Below are positions 11,830-21,379 of a stretch of DNA of 54,201 bases, in pieces. The stretch is from positions 1 to 54,201 of the forward strand of contig NZ_QPJC01000018.1 of assembly GCF_003337235.1 (NCBI RefSeq). The letters are read 5' to 3'. The notes beneath the pieces were generated by a model. That model was given only the letters and a program-made list of their open reading frames with translations, made no database searches and was not told where the DNA came from. Source of the DNA: Halopolyspora algeriensis (GTDB lineage Bacteria > Actinomycetota > Actinomycetes > Mycobacteriales > Pseudonocardiaceae). How positions within the stretch are numbered: position 1 is the stretch's first letter; every line of letters starts with the position of its first letter. The translations under genes and the position numbers were made by a program.

Positions 11830-12168
11830 ATGTGTATGTCCAGGACCAATATCGAGATCGACGACGAGCTGATCGGCGAGGCGATGCGCCGCTACCGGGT
11901 GTCGCCGAAGCGGGAAGCGGTCGACCTGGCCCTGAGGCGGTTGATCGGTCCTCGGATCACCTCGCAGGAGATTCTCGCCCTGGAGGGAATCGGCTGGGAC
12001 GGCGACCTGGAAGCGATGCGCGATGACGATCCGGACCGAGGTGATCGCGCTGCACCGGGACCGGGACTTCGACGTGCTTGCCGAGATCGCCCCGGACCTG
12101 CGATGCGAGTCCCTGCTGAACTGACCGTTCAGCTGTCGAGGACGACCGACACTATCCCGGCCAGGTGA
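11830..12168 (+). CDS. vapB: VapB-type antitoxin (DUF2191) with aberrant C-terminal tail
   Basis: Residues 1-66 match VapB antitoxins: [12 protein letters not shown] followed by [21 protein letters not shown], and the C-terminal [12 protein letters not shown] that normally ends the protein and inhibits the toxin. GAAGG 9 nt before the ATG at 11830 is a good RBS; a second ATG at 11836 also fits. After the normal end the frame runs on through about 45 residues unlike any antitoxin. The cause appears to be a deletion that removed the antitoxin stop and most of the downstream vapC gene. The protein may still bind its own promoter, but has no cognate toxin here. Confidence 0.72.
   Translation: MCMSRTNIEIDDELIGEAMRRYRVSPKREAVDLALRRLIGPRITSQEILALEGIGWDGDLEAMRDDDPDRGDRAAPGPGLRRACRDRPGPAMRVPAELTVQLSRTTDTIPAR
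12023..12124 (+). pseudogene. vapC: Remnant of a VapC PIN-domain toxin (internal deletion)
   Basis: In the frame overlapping the end of vapB, an ATG at 12023 opens a 33-codon frame. Its last 27 codons read [20 protein letters not shown] and then RCESLLN, matching the C-terminus of VapC toxins (LHxDRDFDxIA). About 100 residues, including the catalytic acidic residues of the N-terminal and central PIN domain, are missing. The overlap with the antitoxin end is where an intact vapC would start. This is a deletion relic of a vapBC module and should have no RNase activity. Confidence 0.7.
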
Positions 12169-12833
12169 GCGAGTCGGGCGACTTCGGCGGCACGGAACAT
12201 CGGCCCGCCCGGCCTGCCTGCCAGCAGCACGCGATCGGGCTTTCCGATCGGTGTGGCGGCCAGTTCGGTGCCCAGCTCCTGCCAGGTGTCGGGAACCCAG
12301 GAATCGTCCCCGTCGAGAATGGTCGCCCTGGGCAGCGGAAGCCAGGGCAGCTCCAGGTAGTCGTCCTCGGGTGCCGAGGTGCTCGAGGCGAGGTGCTCGG
12401 CCCCGCCCGCACGGTGCCCGAGGACGATGGCCCAACCCGATCGGATGATCTTCGGTACGCCTTCGGCGAACAGCTGGAGTCCGCGCCCGGGCTCGGCGGC
12501 GATCTCCTCCACCAGTTCCAGTTCGCGATGTGTGTCCAGCACACCCGCGTAGGGCCGCACTGCGTCGACCTCGACGCCCTCGACGGACTCGGCAGCCGTG
12601 ATCAGCACATCCGGCAACCGCCCCGACGGGAGCTCCACCACCATGTCGTCGACGGCCCCGTCGCTGCCACGTTCGACGACGTCGACGCTGAGGATGTCGG
12701 CTCCGATCTCGCCCAGCGCACCGGCCACCGCCCCGAGCGTCCCCGGGCGGTCCGGGATCTGCACCCGGATCAGAAAGGACACCGGTTTCCACGCCTCCAG
12801 CTTCGTGCGCGGCACCTCGCCGTCCGCGCTCAT
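12129..12833 (-). CDS. ACT-domain protein (Rv3013-like)
   Basis: The 234-aa protein starts with an ACT domain (about 15-85: [35 protein letters not shown]), a small-molecule, usually amino-acid, sensing fold. The C-terminal two thirds contain a conserved but uncharacterised domain ending in [26 protein letters not shown]. Mycobacterial Rv3013 occupies the same place between ligA and gatCAB. I infer a regulatory role, possibly tied to amino acids; no enzyme motif is seen. The ATG at 12833 directly precedes the ACT domain. The gene is divergent from gatC, with 277 bases between. Confidence 0.85.
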   Translation of the reverse strand: MSADGEVPRTKLEAWKPVSFLIRVQIPDRPGTLGAVAGALGEIGADILSVDVVERGSDGAVDDMVVELPSGRLPDVLITAAESVEGVEVDAVRPYAGVLDTHRELELVEEIAAEPGRGLQLFAEGVPKIIRSGWAIVLGHRAGGAEHLASSTSAPEDDYLELPWLPLPRATILDGDDSWVPDTWQELGTELAATPIGKPDRVLLAGRPGGPMFRAAEVARLAHLAGIVSVVLDS

Positions 12834-13110
12834 CGGGGCGCACGAGCGGGCTCTGCCAGGCCGCCGTGCGAAAGCAGGCCGCCCAAATTGTGGCAGACAC
12901 GCCCCGGTAGCAGGGATACCGCCGTCCGTGCAGCGGAAGCCGCGTGCGCGGTACGGTCGCGGACCCGCCCGAGGACACGACCACCCTTCGGGGGCGGTGA
13001 GCAGTCCCCATAGACTCGATGGTGCCCATGCCGGGCAGCGCCGACGCCGACGAGCGCCCGTGCTGGACCGTGCCCGCGACACCGGAAAAAACGACCAGGG
13101 AGCCCGCGCA

Positions 13111-13410
13111 GTGCCCACGATCTCCCGTGACGAGGTGGCCCACCTCGCCGGCCTGGCCAGGTTGGCCGTCACCGAATCGGAACTCGACACCTTTGCCGGC
13201 CAGCTCGACGTGATCCTGGATTCGGTGGCCCGAGTGGGGGAGGTTGCCGCCGAGGACATCCCTCCCACCTCGCACGCCGTCCCGGTCACCAACGTCTTCC
13301 GCTCCGACGTGGTCCGCCCCGGTCTGTCGCAGGAGCAGGCGCTGGCCGGCGCGCCGGCGGCCGAGGAGAACCGGTTCCGCGTGCCCAGGATTCTCAACGA
13401 GGAGGCGTGA
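13111..13410 (+). CDS. gatC: Asp-tRNA(Asn)/Glu-tRNA(Gln) amidotransferase subunit C
   Basis: GatC is the small 99-aa subunit that stabilises GatA on GatB in the complex converting Glu-tRNA(Gln) to Gln-tRNA(Gln), and Asp-tRNA(Asn) to Asn-tRNA(Asn). The sequence [19 protein letters not shown], the helix with [13 protein letters not shown] and the C-terminal FRVPRIL are characteristic. AGGGAG 9 nt before the GTG supports the start at 13111. The stop overlaps the gatA start (TGATG), so the two are translationally coupled. Confidence 0.95.
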   Translation: MPTISRDEVAHLAGLARLAVTESELDTFAGQLDVILDSVARVGEVAAEDIPPTSHAVPVTNVFRSDVVRPGLSQEQALAGAPAAEENRFRVPRILNEEA

Positions 13411-14969
13411 TGACTTCGACCGCATCCGGCGGGGGCCCGTCCGACGGGCGCACCGACACTGCCGCGCTCACCGGTCTCACCGCCGCCGAACTCGCCGCGA
13501 AGCTCGCCGCCGGTGAGGTCTCCTCGGTCGAGGTGACCCGGGCGTATCTGGACCGCATCGCCGCTGTCGAGCCTGCCGTGCACGCGTTCCTGCACGTGGA
13601 CGAGGAGGGGGCGCTGGCCGCTGCTCGCCGAGCCGACGAGGATCGCGCGGCCGGCCGTGCCTCTTCGGAACTGGCCGGGGTGCCGTTGGCGCTCAAAGAC
13701 GTGCTCACCACCAGTGACATGCCGACCACCTGCGGGTCGAAGATGCTGGAGGGCTGGACACCGCCCTACGACGCCACGGTGACACGGCGGCTGCGCGAGG
13801 CGGGGGTCGTCCTTCTCGGCAAGACGAACATGGACGAGTTCGCGATGGGCTCCTCCACCGAGAACTCCGCTTACGGGCCGACCCGCAACCCGTGGGACAC
13901 CGAGCGCATTCCCGGCGGCTCCGGCGGTGGATCCTCCGCGGCGTTGGCGGCATTCGAGGCACCGCTGGCCATCGGCACGGACACGGGCGGATCGATCCGC
14001 CAGCCCGGCGCGGTGACCGGCACGGTCGGCGTGAAGCCCACCTATGGTGGGGTGTCCCGCCACGGACTGGTTGCTTTCTCCTCCTCGCTGGACCAGGCGG
14101 GTCCGTGCGGCAGGACCGTGCTGGATGCCGCGCTGCTGCACGAGGTCATCGCCGGGCACGATCCGCTCGATTCGACCTCGGTCGATGCGCCGGTCCCGCA
14201 GGTGGTCGCCGCCGCGCGGGAGGGTGCGGCCGGCGACCTGCGCGGCGTGCGCGTCGGTGTGGTGCGTGAGCTCGGCGGCGAGGGGTATCAGGAGGGTGTG
14301 CAGCGCTCCTTCCGGGCGGCCGTGGACCAACTCACCGCGCTGGGTGCGGAAGTCGTGGAGGTCTCCTGTCCGCACTTCGACTACGGGCTCGGTGCCTACT
14401 ACCTGATCGCACCGAGCGAATGCTCCTCGAACCTCGCCCGGTTCGACGCGATGCGGTACGGCCTGCGGGTGGGCGACGACGGAAGCCGCAGTGCCGAAGA
14501 GGTGATGTCGCTGACTCGTGAGGCCGGATTCGGCCCCGAGGTCAAGCGCCGCATCATGCTCGGTACCTACGCGCTGTCGTCGGGCTACTACGATGCCTAC
14601 TACGGCCAGGCGCAGAAGGTCCGCACGTTGATCACCCGGGATTTCACCGCGGCGTTCGAGCAGGTCGACGTCCTGGTCTCGCCGACGACGCCGACGACCG
14701 CGTTCCGGATCGGTGAGCGGGTGGAGAATCCGATGGAGATGTATCTCGCCGACCTGTGCACCATTCCGTCGAACCTGGCCGGTAACGCGTCCATGAGCGT
14801 GCCGAGCGGCCTGTCGGACGAGGACGGTTTGCCGGTGGGGCTGCAGATCATGGCTCCGCCGATGGCCGACGATCGGCTGTACCGTGTCGGCGCGGCCTAC
14901 GAGGCCGCACGCGATGCCGCCCAGGGTGGCGCGCTGATCGACCGTGTCCCGCAGCTGGAGGTGGCGTGA
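13410..14969 (+). CDS. gatA: Asp-tRNA(Asn)/Glu-tRNA(Gln) amidotransferase subunit A
   Basis: GatA is the glutaminase subunit, releasing ammonia for transamidation of mischarged tRNA. The 519-aa amidase-signature enzyme has the Ser-cisSer-Lys triad: Lys96 (LALKDV), Ser171 in GGSGGGSS and Ser195 in [10 protein letters not shown]. Length and the C-terminal [22 protein letters not shown] are typical. The ATG at 13410 overlaps the gatC stop; a GTG one codon earlier is possible. It is followed without gap by a small membrane protein gene and gatB. Confidence 0.97.
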   Translation: MTSTASGGGPSDGRTDTAALTGLTAAELAAKLAAGEVSSVEVTRAYLDRIAAVEPAVHAFLHVDEEGALAAARRADEDRAAGRASSELAGVPLALKDVLTTSDMPTTCGSKMLEGWTPPYDATVTRRLREAGVVLLGKTNMDEFAMGSSTENSAYGPTRNPWDTERIPGGSGGGSSAALAAFEAPLAIGTDTGGSIRQPGAVTGTVGVKPTYGGVSRHGLVAFSSSLDQAGPCGRTVLDAALLHEVIAGHDPLDSTSVDAPVPQVVAAAREGAAGDLRGVRVGVVRELGGEGYQEGVQRSFRAAVDQLTALGAEVVEVSCPHFDYGLGAYYLIAPSECSSNLARFDAMRYGLRVGDDGSRSAEEVMSLTREAGFGPEVKRRIMLGTYALSSGYYDAYYGQAQKVRTLITRDFTAAFEQVDVLVSPTTPTTAFRIGERVENPMEMYLADLCTIPSNLAGNASMSVPSGLSDEDGLPVGLQIMAPPMADDRLYRVGAAYEAARDAAQGGALIDRVPQLEVA

Positions 14970-15166
14970 TGAACGCGAAGATCAAGGCAGCCGTGTTGGT
15001 GGCCTCCCAGGTGGCCGCGGCAGCCGGCCTGCGCAGCAAGATCCGGGAGGCGCGGCGCGACGGCGACCGGCTGGCCCTGGCCGACTCGCTGATCACCGTG
15101 CTCAGCGTCATCACCGGCACCGCACTGGCTGTGCGGACCCTGCGCAAGGGGGAGGACGAGCAGTGA
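14969..15166 (+). CDS. Small membrane protein between gatA and gatB
   Basis: This 65-aa ORF starts with ATG overlapping the gatA stop (TGATG) and ends in the GTGA that starts gatB, so it is translationally coupled to both. It has a short hydrophobic N-terminal segment ([14 protein letters not shown]), a charged middle ([13 protein letters not shown]) and a second hydrophobic segment ([15 protein letters not shown]). I do not recognise a family. Its exact fit between two subunits of an essential tRNA amidotransferase argues that it is a real gene. A role in membrane location of the complex is only speculation. Confidence 0.75.
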   Translation: MNAKIKAAVLVASQVAAAAGLRSKIREARRDGDRLALADSLITVLSVITGTALAVRTLRKGEDEQ

Positions 15167-16668
15167 CGGCCGTCGCCGAGATCATGGACTACGACGAGCT
15201 CCTCGAGCGTTTCGATCCGGTGCTCGGGCTCGAGGTGCACGTCGAGCTGTCCACCGCCACGAAGATGTTCTGTGGCTGCGCCACCGACTTCGGTGCCGAG
15301 CCCAACACCCAGGTGTGCCCGGTGTGCCTCGGCATGCCCGGTGCCCTGCCGGTGGTCAACGGCACGGCGGTGGAATCGGCGATCCGCATCGGGCTCGCCC
15401 TGAACTGCCGGGTCGCCGAGTGGTGCCGGTTCGCCCGGAAGAACTACTTCTATCCGGACATGCCGAAGAACTTCCAGACCTCGCAGTACGACGAGCCGAT
15501 CGTCTTCGACGGTTACCTCGATGTGGTCCTCGACGACGGCGAGACCTTCCGGGTCGAGATCGAGCGCGCCCACATGGAGGAGGACACCGGCAAGTCGATG
15601 CACGTCGGCGGGGCGGCCGGTCGCATTCACGGTGCCGAGCACACGCTGATGGACTACAACCGCGCCGGCGTGCCGCTGATCGAGATCGTCACCAAGCCGA
15701 TCGTCGGAGCCGGGGAGCGGGCGCCCGAGGTGGCGCGCGCCTATGTCACCGCGCTGCGCGATCTGCTGCGGTCCATGCGGGTCTCCGACGTGCGGATGGA
15801 TCAGGGCTCGCTGCGCTGTGACGCCAATGTCTCGCTGAGCCCGAAGGGGTCGGCGGAGTTCGGCACGCGCACCGAGACCAAGAACGTCAACTCGCTGCGC
15901 AGTGTCGAGCGGGCGGTGCGTTACGAGATGCGGCGGCACGCCGGAGTGCTGACCGCCGGTGGCACCATCGTGCAGGAGACCCGGCACTTCGACGAATCCA
16001 CCGCGTCGACCTCGGCAGGACGCCCCAAGGAGACCGCGGAGGACTACCGCTACTTCCCGGAGCCGGACCTGGTGCCGATCGCGCCGTCGAACGAGTGGAT
16101 CGAGCAGCTGCGCGAGACCCTGCCCGAGTTGCCGTGGGAACGGCGCAAGCGCGTGCAACAGGACTGGCAGCTCTCCGACGAGGAGCTGCGGGACCTGGTC
16201 AATGCGGGGGCGCTGGACCTGGTCGCCGCGACCGTGGACGCCGGGGCCTCACCCGCCGAGGCCAGGTCGTGGTGGGTGGCCTACCTCAGCCAGCAGGCCA
16301 ACACGCAAGGTGTGGAACTCGAGGCGCTGGCGATCACCCCGGAGCAGGTGGCCCGGGTGATCGAGCTGGTCTCCGAAGGCAAACTGACCCACAAGCTGGC
16401 CCGGCAGGTCGTCGACGGTGTGCTGGCCGGAAAGGGCGATCCGGACGAGGTCGTGGCGACCGAGGGGATCGAGGTCGTCTCCGACGACTCCGCGCTGCAG
16501 GCCGCCGTGGACGAGGCACTGGCTGCCCAACCGGATGTCGCCGACAAGATCCGCGGTGGGAAAGTGCAGGCAGCCGGGGCGGTCGTCGGCGCGGTCATGA
16601 AGGCCACGCAGGGTCAGGCCGATGCCAAGCGCGTGCGCGAGCTCGTCCTCGCCGCTTGCGGGCAGTGA
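15163..16668 (+). CDS. gatB: Asp-tRNA(Asn)/Glu-tRNA(Gln) amidotransferase subunit B
   Basis: GatB phosphorylates the side chain of the mischarged aminoacyl-tRNA and transfers ammonia from GatA to it. The 501 residues include GLEVHVEL, the zinc-binding-type cysteines in FCGCATDFG and [12 protein letters not shown], the core [19 protein letters not shown] and a C-terminal YqeY-like tRNA-binding tail (about 350-501). The GTG start at 15163 overlaps the preceding stop; longer in-frame reading into the small gene is not supported. It completes the gatC-gatA-ORF-gatB operon. Confidence 0.96.
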   Translation: MTAVAEIMDYDELLERFDPVLGLEVHVELSTATKMFCGCATDFGAEPNTQVCPVCLGMPGALPVVNGTAVESAIRIGLALNCRVAEWCRFARKNYFYPDMPKNFQTSQYDEPIVFDGYLDVVLDDGETFRVEIERAHMEEDTGKSMHVGGAAGRIHGAEHTLMDYNRAGVPLIEIVTKPIVGAGERAPEVARAYVTALRDLLRSMRVSDVRMDQGSLRCDANVSLSPKGSAEFGTRTETKNVNSLRSVERAVRYEMRRHAGVLTAGGTIVQETRHFDESTASTSAGRPKETAEDYRYFPEPDLVPIAPSNEWIEQLRETLPELPWERRKRVQQDWQLSDEELRDLVNAGALDLVAATVDAGASPAEARSWWVAYLSQQANTQGVELEALAITPEQVARVIELVSEGKLTHKLARQVVDGVLAGKGDPDEVVATEGIEVVSDDSALQAAVDEALAAQPDVADKIRGGKVQAAGAVVGAVMKATQGQADAKRVRELVLAACGQ

Positions 16669-16777
16669 AGCGAGTGCGAGAAGCCGGTGGGGCGAGAACC
16701 CGACGGCTGCTACTCCAGAAGGGTGATCACCAACAGGCGACAGAGGACGAGCACAGGTAAGTTCCACGCGTTGAGGC

Positions 16778-16802
16778 GAGAGCCTTCCCCGCGGAGGCTC
16801 TC
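16778..16802 (+). promoter_or_regulatory. Leader hairpin of the mrp operon
   Basis: GAGAGCCT and AGGCTCTC form a perfect 8-bp stem with a 9-nt loop, directly followed by the GGAGAG sequence that serves as mrpA ribosome binding site. It may be a terminator of gatB [13 protein letters not shown] or a regulatory fold in the mrpA leader. There is no T-run. Confidence 0.4.
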
Positions 16803-16816
16803 GGAGAGCCCACGTT

Positions 16817-19111
16817 GTGGAGCGCTGGAGCATGTCGCCCGAGGCCGTCCTCGTCGCAGTCCCGGCGGTGCTGGGTGTGGCCACAGTGGTGGCACTGCCT
16901 CTCGGACGGTACTTCGGGGCCCGTGCGGGGTATCCGCTCGCCTTTCTGGCGGCCACGAGTGGTGCCCTGCTGCTGGTGCTGCTGCCCGAGGTGCTCGAGG
17001 CTCCGGTCACCGTCACGGGACGCTGGATTCCGGCGCTCGGTGCCGAGTGGAGTCTGCATCTCGACGCGCTGGCGCTCGTGTTCGGGTTGGTGGTCACGCT
17101 GGTCGGCGCCGTCGTGCTGGCCTACTCCGCCCACTACCTCGACGAGGAACACAACTCGGCGCGGTACTACGGCGAACTCCTGGGATTCGCGGCGTCGATG
17201 ACGCTGCTCGTTCTCGCCGGTGACGCGCTCACACTCTACGTCGGCTGGGAAGGCACCACCCTCACCTCCTACGCGTTGATCGCCTCCGCAGCGGGGGGTT
17301 GGCTCGCTGCGGTCCGCGCGCTGCTGATCACCTTTGCCGGCGGGCTCGCGCTCCTGGCCGGAATCCTGCTGGCCGCGGCGGAACTCGACACGCTGGTGTT
17401 GCTCGAGCTGGCCGATGCGAGCCGGTGGGCCTCCACGCCGCTGGTGGCGTTCCTGGTGCTGCTCGTCGTGGCTGCCGCCGCCAAGTCCGCGCAGGCACCC
17501 TTCCACGTCTGGTTGCCGCCCGCGATGGTGGCGCCCACTCCGGTCAGTGCGTACCTGCACGCCGCGGCGATGGTGACGGCCGGCCTCTACCTGCTGCTGC
17601 GCTTCGCGGAGCCGATCGCCGCCCACCCGCCGGTGGCTGCCATCGTCGCCGTGCTGGGCACCGTGACCGGGGTGTTCGCGGCCGCGGCGGCGATGCGCAG
17701 GAAGGACATGAAGGAGCTGCTGGCGTACTCGACGATCAGCCAGCTCGGGTTCATGATCGCTCTGGTGGGCGTGGGCACCCGCGCGGCGATCGCAGGCGCC
17801 CTGGTCTCCTTCCTCGCGCACGCCACCTACAAGAGCTCGCTGTTCCTGGCCACCGGCGTCTACGATCACCTGTTGGGGACGAGGGAATTGCCGCAGCTCG
17901 CCGGTGCCGGTCGCCGGATCCCACTGGCCACTGCCGCGGTCGCCCTCGCCTGCCTGTCGATGGCCGGACTCCCTCCCGCGCTGGGATATGTCGGCAAGGA
18001 AGAGGCGCTCAAGGGGATGTTGTCCCCGTCGTCCGTCCTGCGGACCGTGATCGTGGTGGGCATCGCGGCCGCTCTGGTGCTGACCTTCGCCTACACCGTT
18101 CGGGTCGCCGTCGCGGCCCTGCGCGGTGTCGGCGACCGCACCGGCCACGCGCGGAACGCGTCCCTGCCGCACCCGCACCTGTTCTCGCTCGGGCCCGTAC
18201 TGCTCGCGGCCACCACCGTCGGTCTGGGGATCGTCGCCGCCAAGGTCACGCCGCTGATCGACGCCGCGGTCGAGGACTCGATCGGGCGGCCGCCGTCACA
18301 ATCGCTCGGGCTGTGGCACGGGATCACCCCGGCGCTGCTCACCTCACTGGTGATCTACGCCGTCGGCGGGGCCGTGTTCGGGCTGTGGCGCGCACGCGGC
18401 TGGTGGCGGGCCCTGCCGGATGATGTGGGTGCCCGGTGCTTCGACGGGTTCGGACGCAGGCTGCGTGCGGCCGGTCGTCCCGTCGAACGGGTCGTGGCCC
18501 ATCCCTCGCCCGCGGTCCACCTCGCGATCGTCTTCGCCGCCGTCGCCGTGGTCGTGTGGCTCGCCCTGGGACACCGGCCCGCCGGTACCGCCGTGCCCGC
18601 GGCCGACTCGGGCCCCCGGTGGATCGTCTCGCTGCTGCTGGCTGTCACGGCCGTTGTCGTGGCCCAGGTGCGTGGCCGACTGACCGCGCTCGCGGTGCTC
18701 GGTGGCGTGGGCTTCGTCATCGCAGCCTGGTACATCCTGCACGGCGCACCGCAGCTCGCCGCCGTGCAGCTCGTCGTCGACGGGCTCACGGTGGCGCTGG
18801 CGATGTTCGTGCTGCGGCACCTGTCGAGTGAGTACCCGCAAGTGTCGCGTCGGCGCCGCCTGGGTGCGGCTGCGGCGGCGCTGCTCGGTGGCAGCGCGTT
18901 CGCCGGCCTGTCACTGTTCCAGCGCACTCCGGCCCTGCCCCGGGCCTCGGAAATCTACCTCCACGAAGCCCAGTCCTCGAGCACCGGGAACCTGGTGACC
19001 GCGATCCTCACCGAGTTCCGGGCACTGGACACGCTCGGCGAGACCACGGTGATCGCGGTGGCCGCGATGGGGGTCGTCGCCGTGATACGGATGGAGCGGG
19101 AAAGCCGATGA
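16817..19111 (+). CDS. mrpA: Na+/H+ antiporter subunit A
   Basis: MrpA is the large NuoL-like subunit of the multi-subunit Mrp antiporter, which exports Na+ in exchange for protons and supports salt and alkali tolerance. The 764-residue membrane protein has the N-terminal proton-pump core with the conserved glutamate in LYVGWEGTTLTSYAL and the lysine-bearing AAAAKSAQAPFHVWLPPAMVAPTPVSAYLHAA, plus a C-terminal region related to MrpB. The GTG at 16817 follows GGAGAG at good spacing; an ATG at 16832 has a poorly spaced GGAG. The stop overlaps the mrpB start by 4 nt. Confidence 0.94.
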   Translation: MERWSMSPEAVLVAVPAVLGVATVVALPLGRYFGARAGYPLAFLAATSGALLLVLLPEVLEAPVTVTGRWIPALGAEWSLHLDALALVFGLVVTLVGAVVLAYSAHYLDEEHNSARYYGELLGFAASMTLLVLAGDALTLYVGWEGTTLTSYALIASAAGGWLAAVRALLITFAGGLALLAGILLAAAELDTLVLLELADASRWASTPLVAFLVLLVVAAAAKSAQAPFHVWLPPAMVAPTPVSAYLHAAAMVTAGLYLLLRFAEPIAAHPPVAAIVAVLGTVTGVFAAAAAMRRKDMKELLAYSTISQLGFMIALVGVGTRAAIAGALVSFLAHATYKSSLFLATGVYDHLLGTRELPQLAGAGRRIPLATAAVALACLSMAGLPPALGYVGKEEALKGMLSPSSVLRTVIVVGIAAALVLTFAYTVRVAVAALRGVGDRTGHARNASLPHPHLFSLGPVLLAATTVGLGIVAAKVTPLIDAAVEDSIGRPPSQSLGLWHGITPALLTSLVIYAVGGAVFGLWRARGWWRALPDDVGARCFDGFGRRLRAAGRPVERVVAHPSPAVHLAIVFAAVAVVVWLALGHRPAGTAVPAADSGPRWIVSLLLAVTAVVVAQVRGRLTALAVLGGVGFVIAAWYILHGAPQLAAVQLVVDGLTVALAMFVLRHLSSEYPQVSRRRRLGAAAAALLGGSAFAGLSLFQRTPALPRASEIYLHEAQSSSTGNLVTAILTEFRALDTLGETTVIAVAAMGVVAVIRMERESR

Positions 19112-19527
19112 ACACGGTCATCTCCCGGATTGCGGCGCGCGTGATCGCCCCGATCGCCATCGGGCTCGGGATCTGGCTTTTCCTGCGAGGGCACTTCTCC
19201 CTCGGTGGTGGTTTCCTCGCGGCGGTGGTGGTCGGCCTTGCCGCCGTGTTCCGGTGGGTCACCATCAGGGCGCGCACCATCGAGCGGATCGTCGACCGCG
19301 GCATCGTCGGACTGGTCGGTACGGGCCTGCTGGTGATGATCGGCTACGGGTTCGCCGGGTTCCTGTGGGCCACCGGATTTCTCGGCGCGAAGACCGCGCA
19401 CCCGCACGTCCCCGTCCTCGGAACGCTGTCGGTTCCCTCCACGCTGCTGTTCGAACTCGGTATCGCCGTGACCGTCATGGCGGTCGTGGTGGCGGTGATC
19501 CAGGAGCTCGGGAGGGACGAGGAATGA
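19108..19527 (+). CDS. mrpB: Na+/H+ antiporter subunit B
   Basis: The 139-aa membrane protein has four hydrophobic segments and the MrpB-type FLRGHFSLGGGFLAAVVVG motif near the N-terminus, followed by GTLSVPSTLLFELGIAVTVMAVV near the end. It is a structural subunit of the Mrp antiporter next to MrpA. The ATGA overlap with mrpA and the 4-nt overlap with mrpC imply coupled translation. Confidence 0.93.
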   Translation: MNTVISRIAARVIAPIAIGLGIWLFLRGHFSLGGGFLAAVVVGLAAVFRWVTIRARTIERIVDRGIVGLVGTGLLVMIGYGFAGFLWATGFLGAKTAHPHVPVLGTLSVPSTLLFELGIAVTVMAVVVAVIQELGRDEE

Positions 19528-19937
19528 GCGACGCGATCGCCACGGGCATGCTCGCCGCGGCGGGAATCTACCTGCTCATGCAGCGCGGGTTCGTGCGTGC
19601 GGTCATCGGATTCCTGCTGCTCCAGCACGCGGTCAATCTGCTGCTCATCACCGCGCGAGCACCGCAGCGCGACGAGGCGCCGATCGTTCCGCTCAACACG
19701 CCGTCGGACCCGCTCGGGCAGGCATTCGTTCTGACCGCGATCGTGATCGGCCTCGGATCCGTTCTCTTCCTGCTCGCCGTCGCCCTGCGCTACTCCCGGC
19801 TGCGCAACGCCGCAGTCGTCGAGCAGCATCCGCCCGATTCCGCCGCACGGTCCTCCCGCGACCCGGGGGCCACGGGGGCCGATGGCCGGGACGACCGAGC
19901 CGACGGCGGTACGCAGGGGGGAGACGAGCTGCCGTGA
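19524..19937 (+). CDS. mrpC: Na+/H+ antiporter subunit C
   Basis: MrpC is the NuoK-like small subunit. Three transmembrane helices are visible in residues 1-95, with GFLLLQHAVNLLLI and PLGQAFVLTAIVIGLGSVLFLLAVALRY typical of the family. The 40-residue C-terminal tail is polar and rich in Asp, Arg and Gly, and longer than in Bacillus MrpC. Start and stop overlap its neighbours by 4 nt. Confidence 0.93.
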   Translation: MSDAIATGMLAAAGIYLLMQRGFVRAVIGFLLLQHAVNLLLITARAPQRDEAPIVPLNTPSDPLGQAFVLTAIVIGLGSVLFLLAVALRYSRLRNAAVVEQHPPDSAARSSRDPGATGADGRDDRADGGTQGGDELP

Positions 19938-21379
19938 TGAAGACCCAACTGCTGTTGATCGCCCCGCTGATCGCCCCGCTGACGGCGGCAGGCATCGCGG
20001 CGCTCGGTCGCGGACGGCGCGGTCTCCAGCGTGTCGCGAGCACGGTCGCGCTCGTGGTCGTCACCGGTGCCGGCACACTGCTCACACTGCGGGCAGTGCC
20101 CTCCGGGGTGGTGCACACGGTCATCGGTTCGGAGACGGCACTGACCGGTATCGCGCTCACCGCGGACCCGTTCGGTGCGGCGTTGGTGGCCGCCATCGGC
20201 CTGCTCACGACAGTCGCAGTCACCACGACGGCAGGGACCGGGGACGACCACCATCCCCTGCAGCATCCGCTGTTGCTCGTGCTCGTGGGGGGCGCATGCG
20301 GCAGTTTCGTCGCGGGAGACCTGTTCAACCTCTTCGTGATGTTCGAGGTCGTACTGATCGCCAGTTACGTCCTGCTGGTTCTGCACGGCGGGCTTCGACA
20401 GTTCCGCGCGGCCGCCGTCTACGTCATCGTGAACCTCGTCGGTACGGTACTGCTGCTCGCCGGTATCGCCGCCGTGTTCGCCGCCACGGGCACGGTGAAC
20501 CTGGCACTGCTCGCCGAACGGCCCACCGTGGCCGCCGGGGCGATGCCCGGAGCGGCTCTCGTGCTGATCGCGTTCACGTTGAAGGCGGGCCTGCTGCCGT
20601 TCTCCGGGTGGCTCGTCGTCGGCTACCCCGCCACCCGGCGCACCACCATGGCCCTGTTCGCGGGCACGATGACCACGGTGGGCATGGCAGCGCTGTACCG
20701 GGTGGCCCTGCTCGCCTTCGGTGACGCCGAGGTGCTGCGGACCGCGGTGCTGGTCGTGGCGGTGGCGACCGCGCTGCTCACCTCGCTGGCCGCTCTCGCG
20801 GCCGCGGACCACGGCCGGGTGCTCGCGCTGCTGATCACGACCCAGGTCGGGTTCATGGCCCTCGGCTTCGGGCTCGGAACCGTCGCCGGTATCGCCGCCG
20901 GTGTGTTCTTCGTCCTGCAGGACGTGCTCGTCAAGACTGCCGTGGTCCTTGCCTACCGTTCCTGCGGTGAACACCACCCGCCGGTCATCCGGGGCATCGT
21001 GACCGCGAGCTTCGCGGTGCTCGCCCTGTCCCTGGTGGGGTTTCCGCCGCTGGCCGGATTCGTCGGCAAGGCGCTGCTCGTGGAGGCCGCGCTGGAGGCC
21101 GGTGCGGTTGTTGCCGCCGCGGTGGCGCTCGCCGCGTCGGCGATGACGCTCGCGGCGCTGCTGCCGCTGTGGTGGCACATCACCGGCAACCGCGACGGGG
21201 GCGGGGAAGGGACGGCGCGACGGCTCCGTCCCGGCGCCTGCGCCGCTCCTGCCGCGGTGGTCGCCGTCGCCGCCGTCGCGGTGGGGATCGTGCCGGGCTG
21301 GCTTCTGGCGATCGCCGGAGCCGCCGCGGAAGTGCTCGCCGACCCGGCCGGCTATGCACAGGAGGTGCTCGGACCGTGA
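19937..21379 (+). CDS. mrpD: Na+/H+ antiporter subunit D
   Basis: MrpD is the second large proton-pump-like subunit (NuoM/N-like), here 480 aa with about 14 helices. The conserved glutamate in DLFNLFVMFEVVLIASYVLLVL and the lysine in IAFTLKAGLLPFSGWLVVGYP mark the putative proton path. FPPLAGFVGKALLVEAAL near residue 370 is also family-typical. An ATG (19937) overlapping the mrpC stop is the likely start; a GTG one codon upstream is possible. Confidence 0.93.
   Translation: MKTQLLLIAPLIAPLTAAGIAALGRGRRGLQRVASTVALVVVTGAGTLLTLRAVPSGVVHTVIGSETALTGIALTADPFGAALVAAIGLLTTVAVTTTAGTGDDHHPLQHPLLLVLVGGACGSFVAGDLFNLFVMFEVVLIASYVLLVLHGGLRQFRAAAVYVIVNLVGTVLLLAGIAAVFAATGTVNLALLAERPTVAAGAMPGAALVLIAFTLKAGLLPFSGWLVVGYPATRRTTMALFAGTMTTVGMAALYRVALLAFGDAEVLRTAVLVVAVATALLTSLAALAAADHGRVLALLITTQVGFMALGFGLGTVAGIAAGVFFVLQDVLVKTAVVLAYRSCGEHHPPVIRGIVTASFAVLALSLVGFPPLAGFVGKALLVEAALEAGAVVAAAVALAASAMTLAALLPLWWHITGNRDGGGEGTARRLRPGACAAPAAVVAVAAVAVGIVPGWLLAIAGAAAEVLADPAGYAQEVLGP

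Noticed and set aside
12834-14375. Long minus-strand open frame continuing upstream of the ACT protein
   Set aside because: It runs antisense through gatC and gatA, both clearly coding on the plus strand; the ACT domain begins right after the ATG at 12833.
16669-16816. Resemblance of the mrpA upstream region (GAACCCGACGGCTGCTA) to the end of c-di-AMP (ydaO) riboswitches
   Set aside because: Only a short stretch is similar, the conserved GTCAGCTAA end is not matched, and there is too little room after gatB for the rest of the aptamer. A covariance-model search would settle it.
16727-18178. Long minus-strand open frame over mrpA
   Set aside because: Gln/Arg/Gly/His-rich shadow of a membrane protein gene with strong GC third-position bias; no start or domain.
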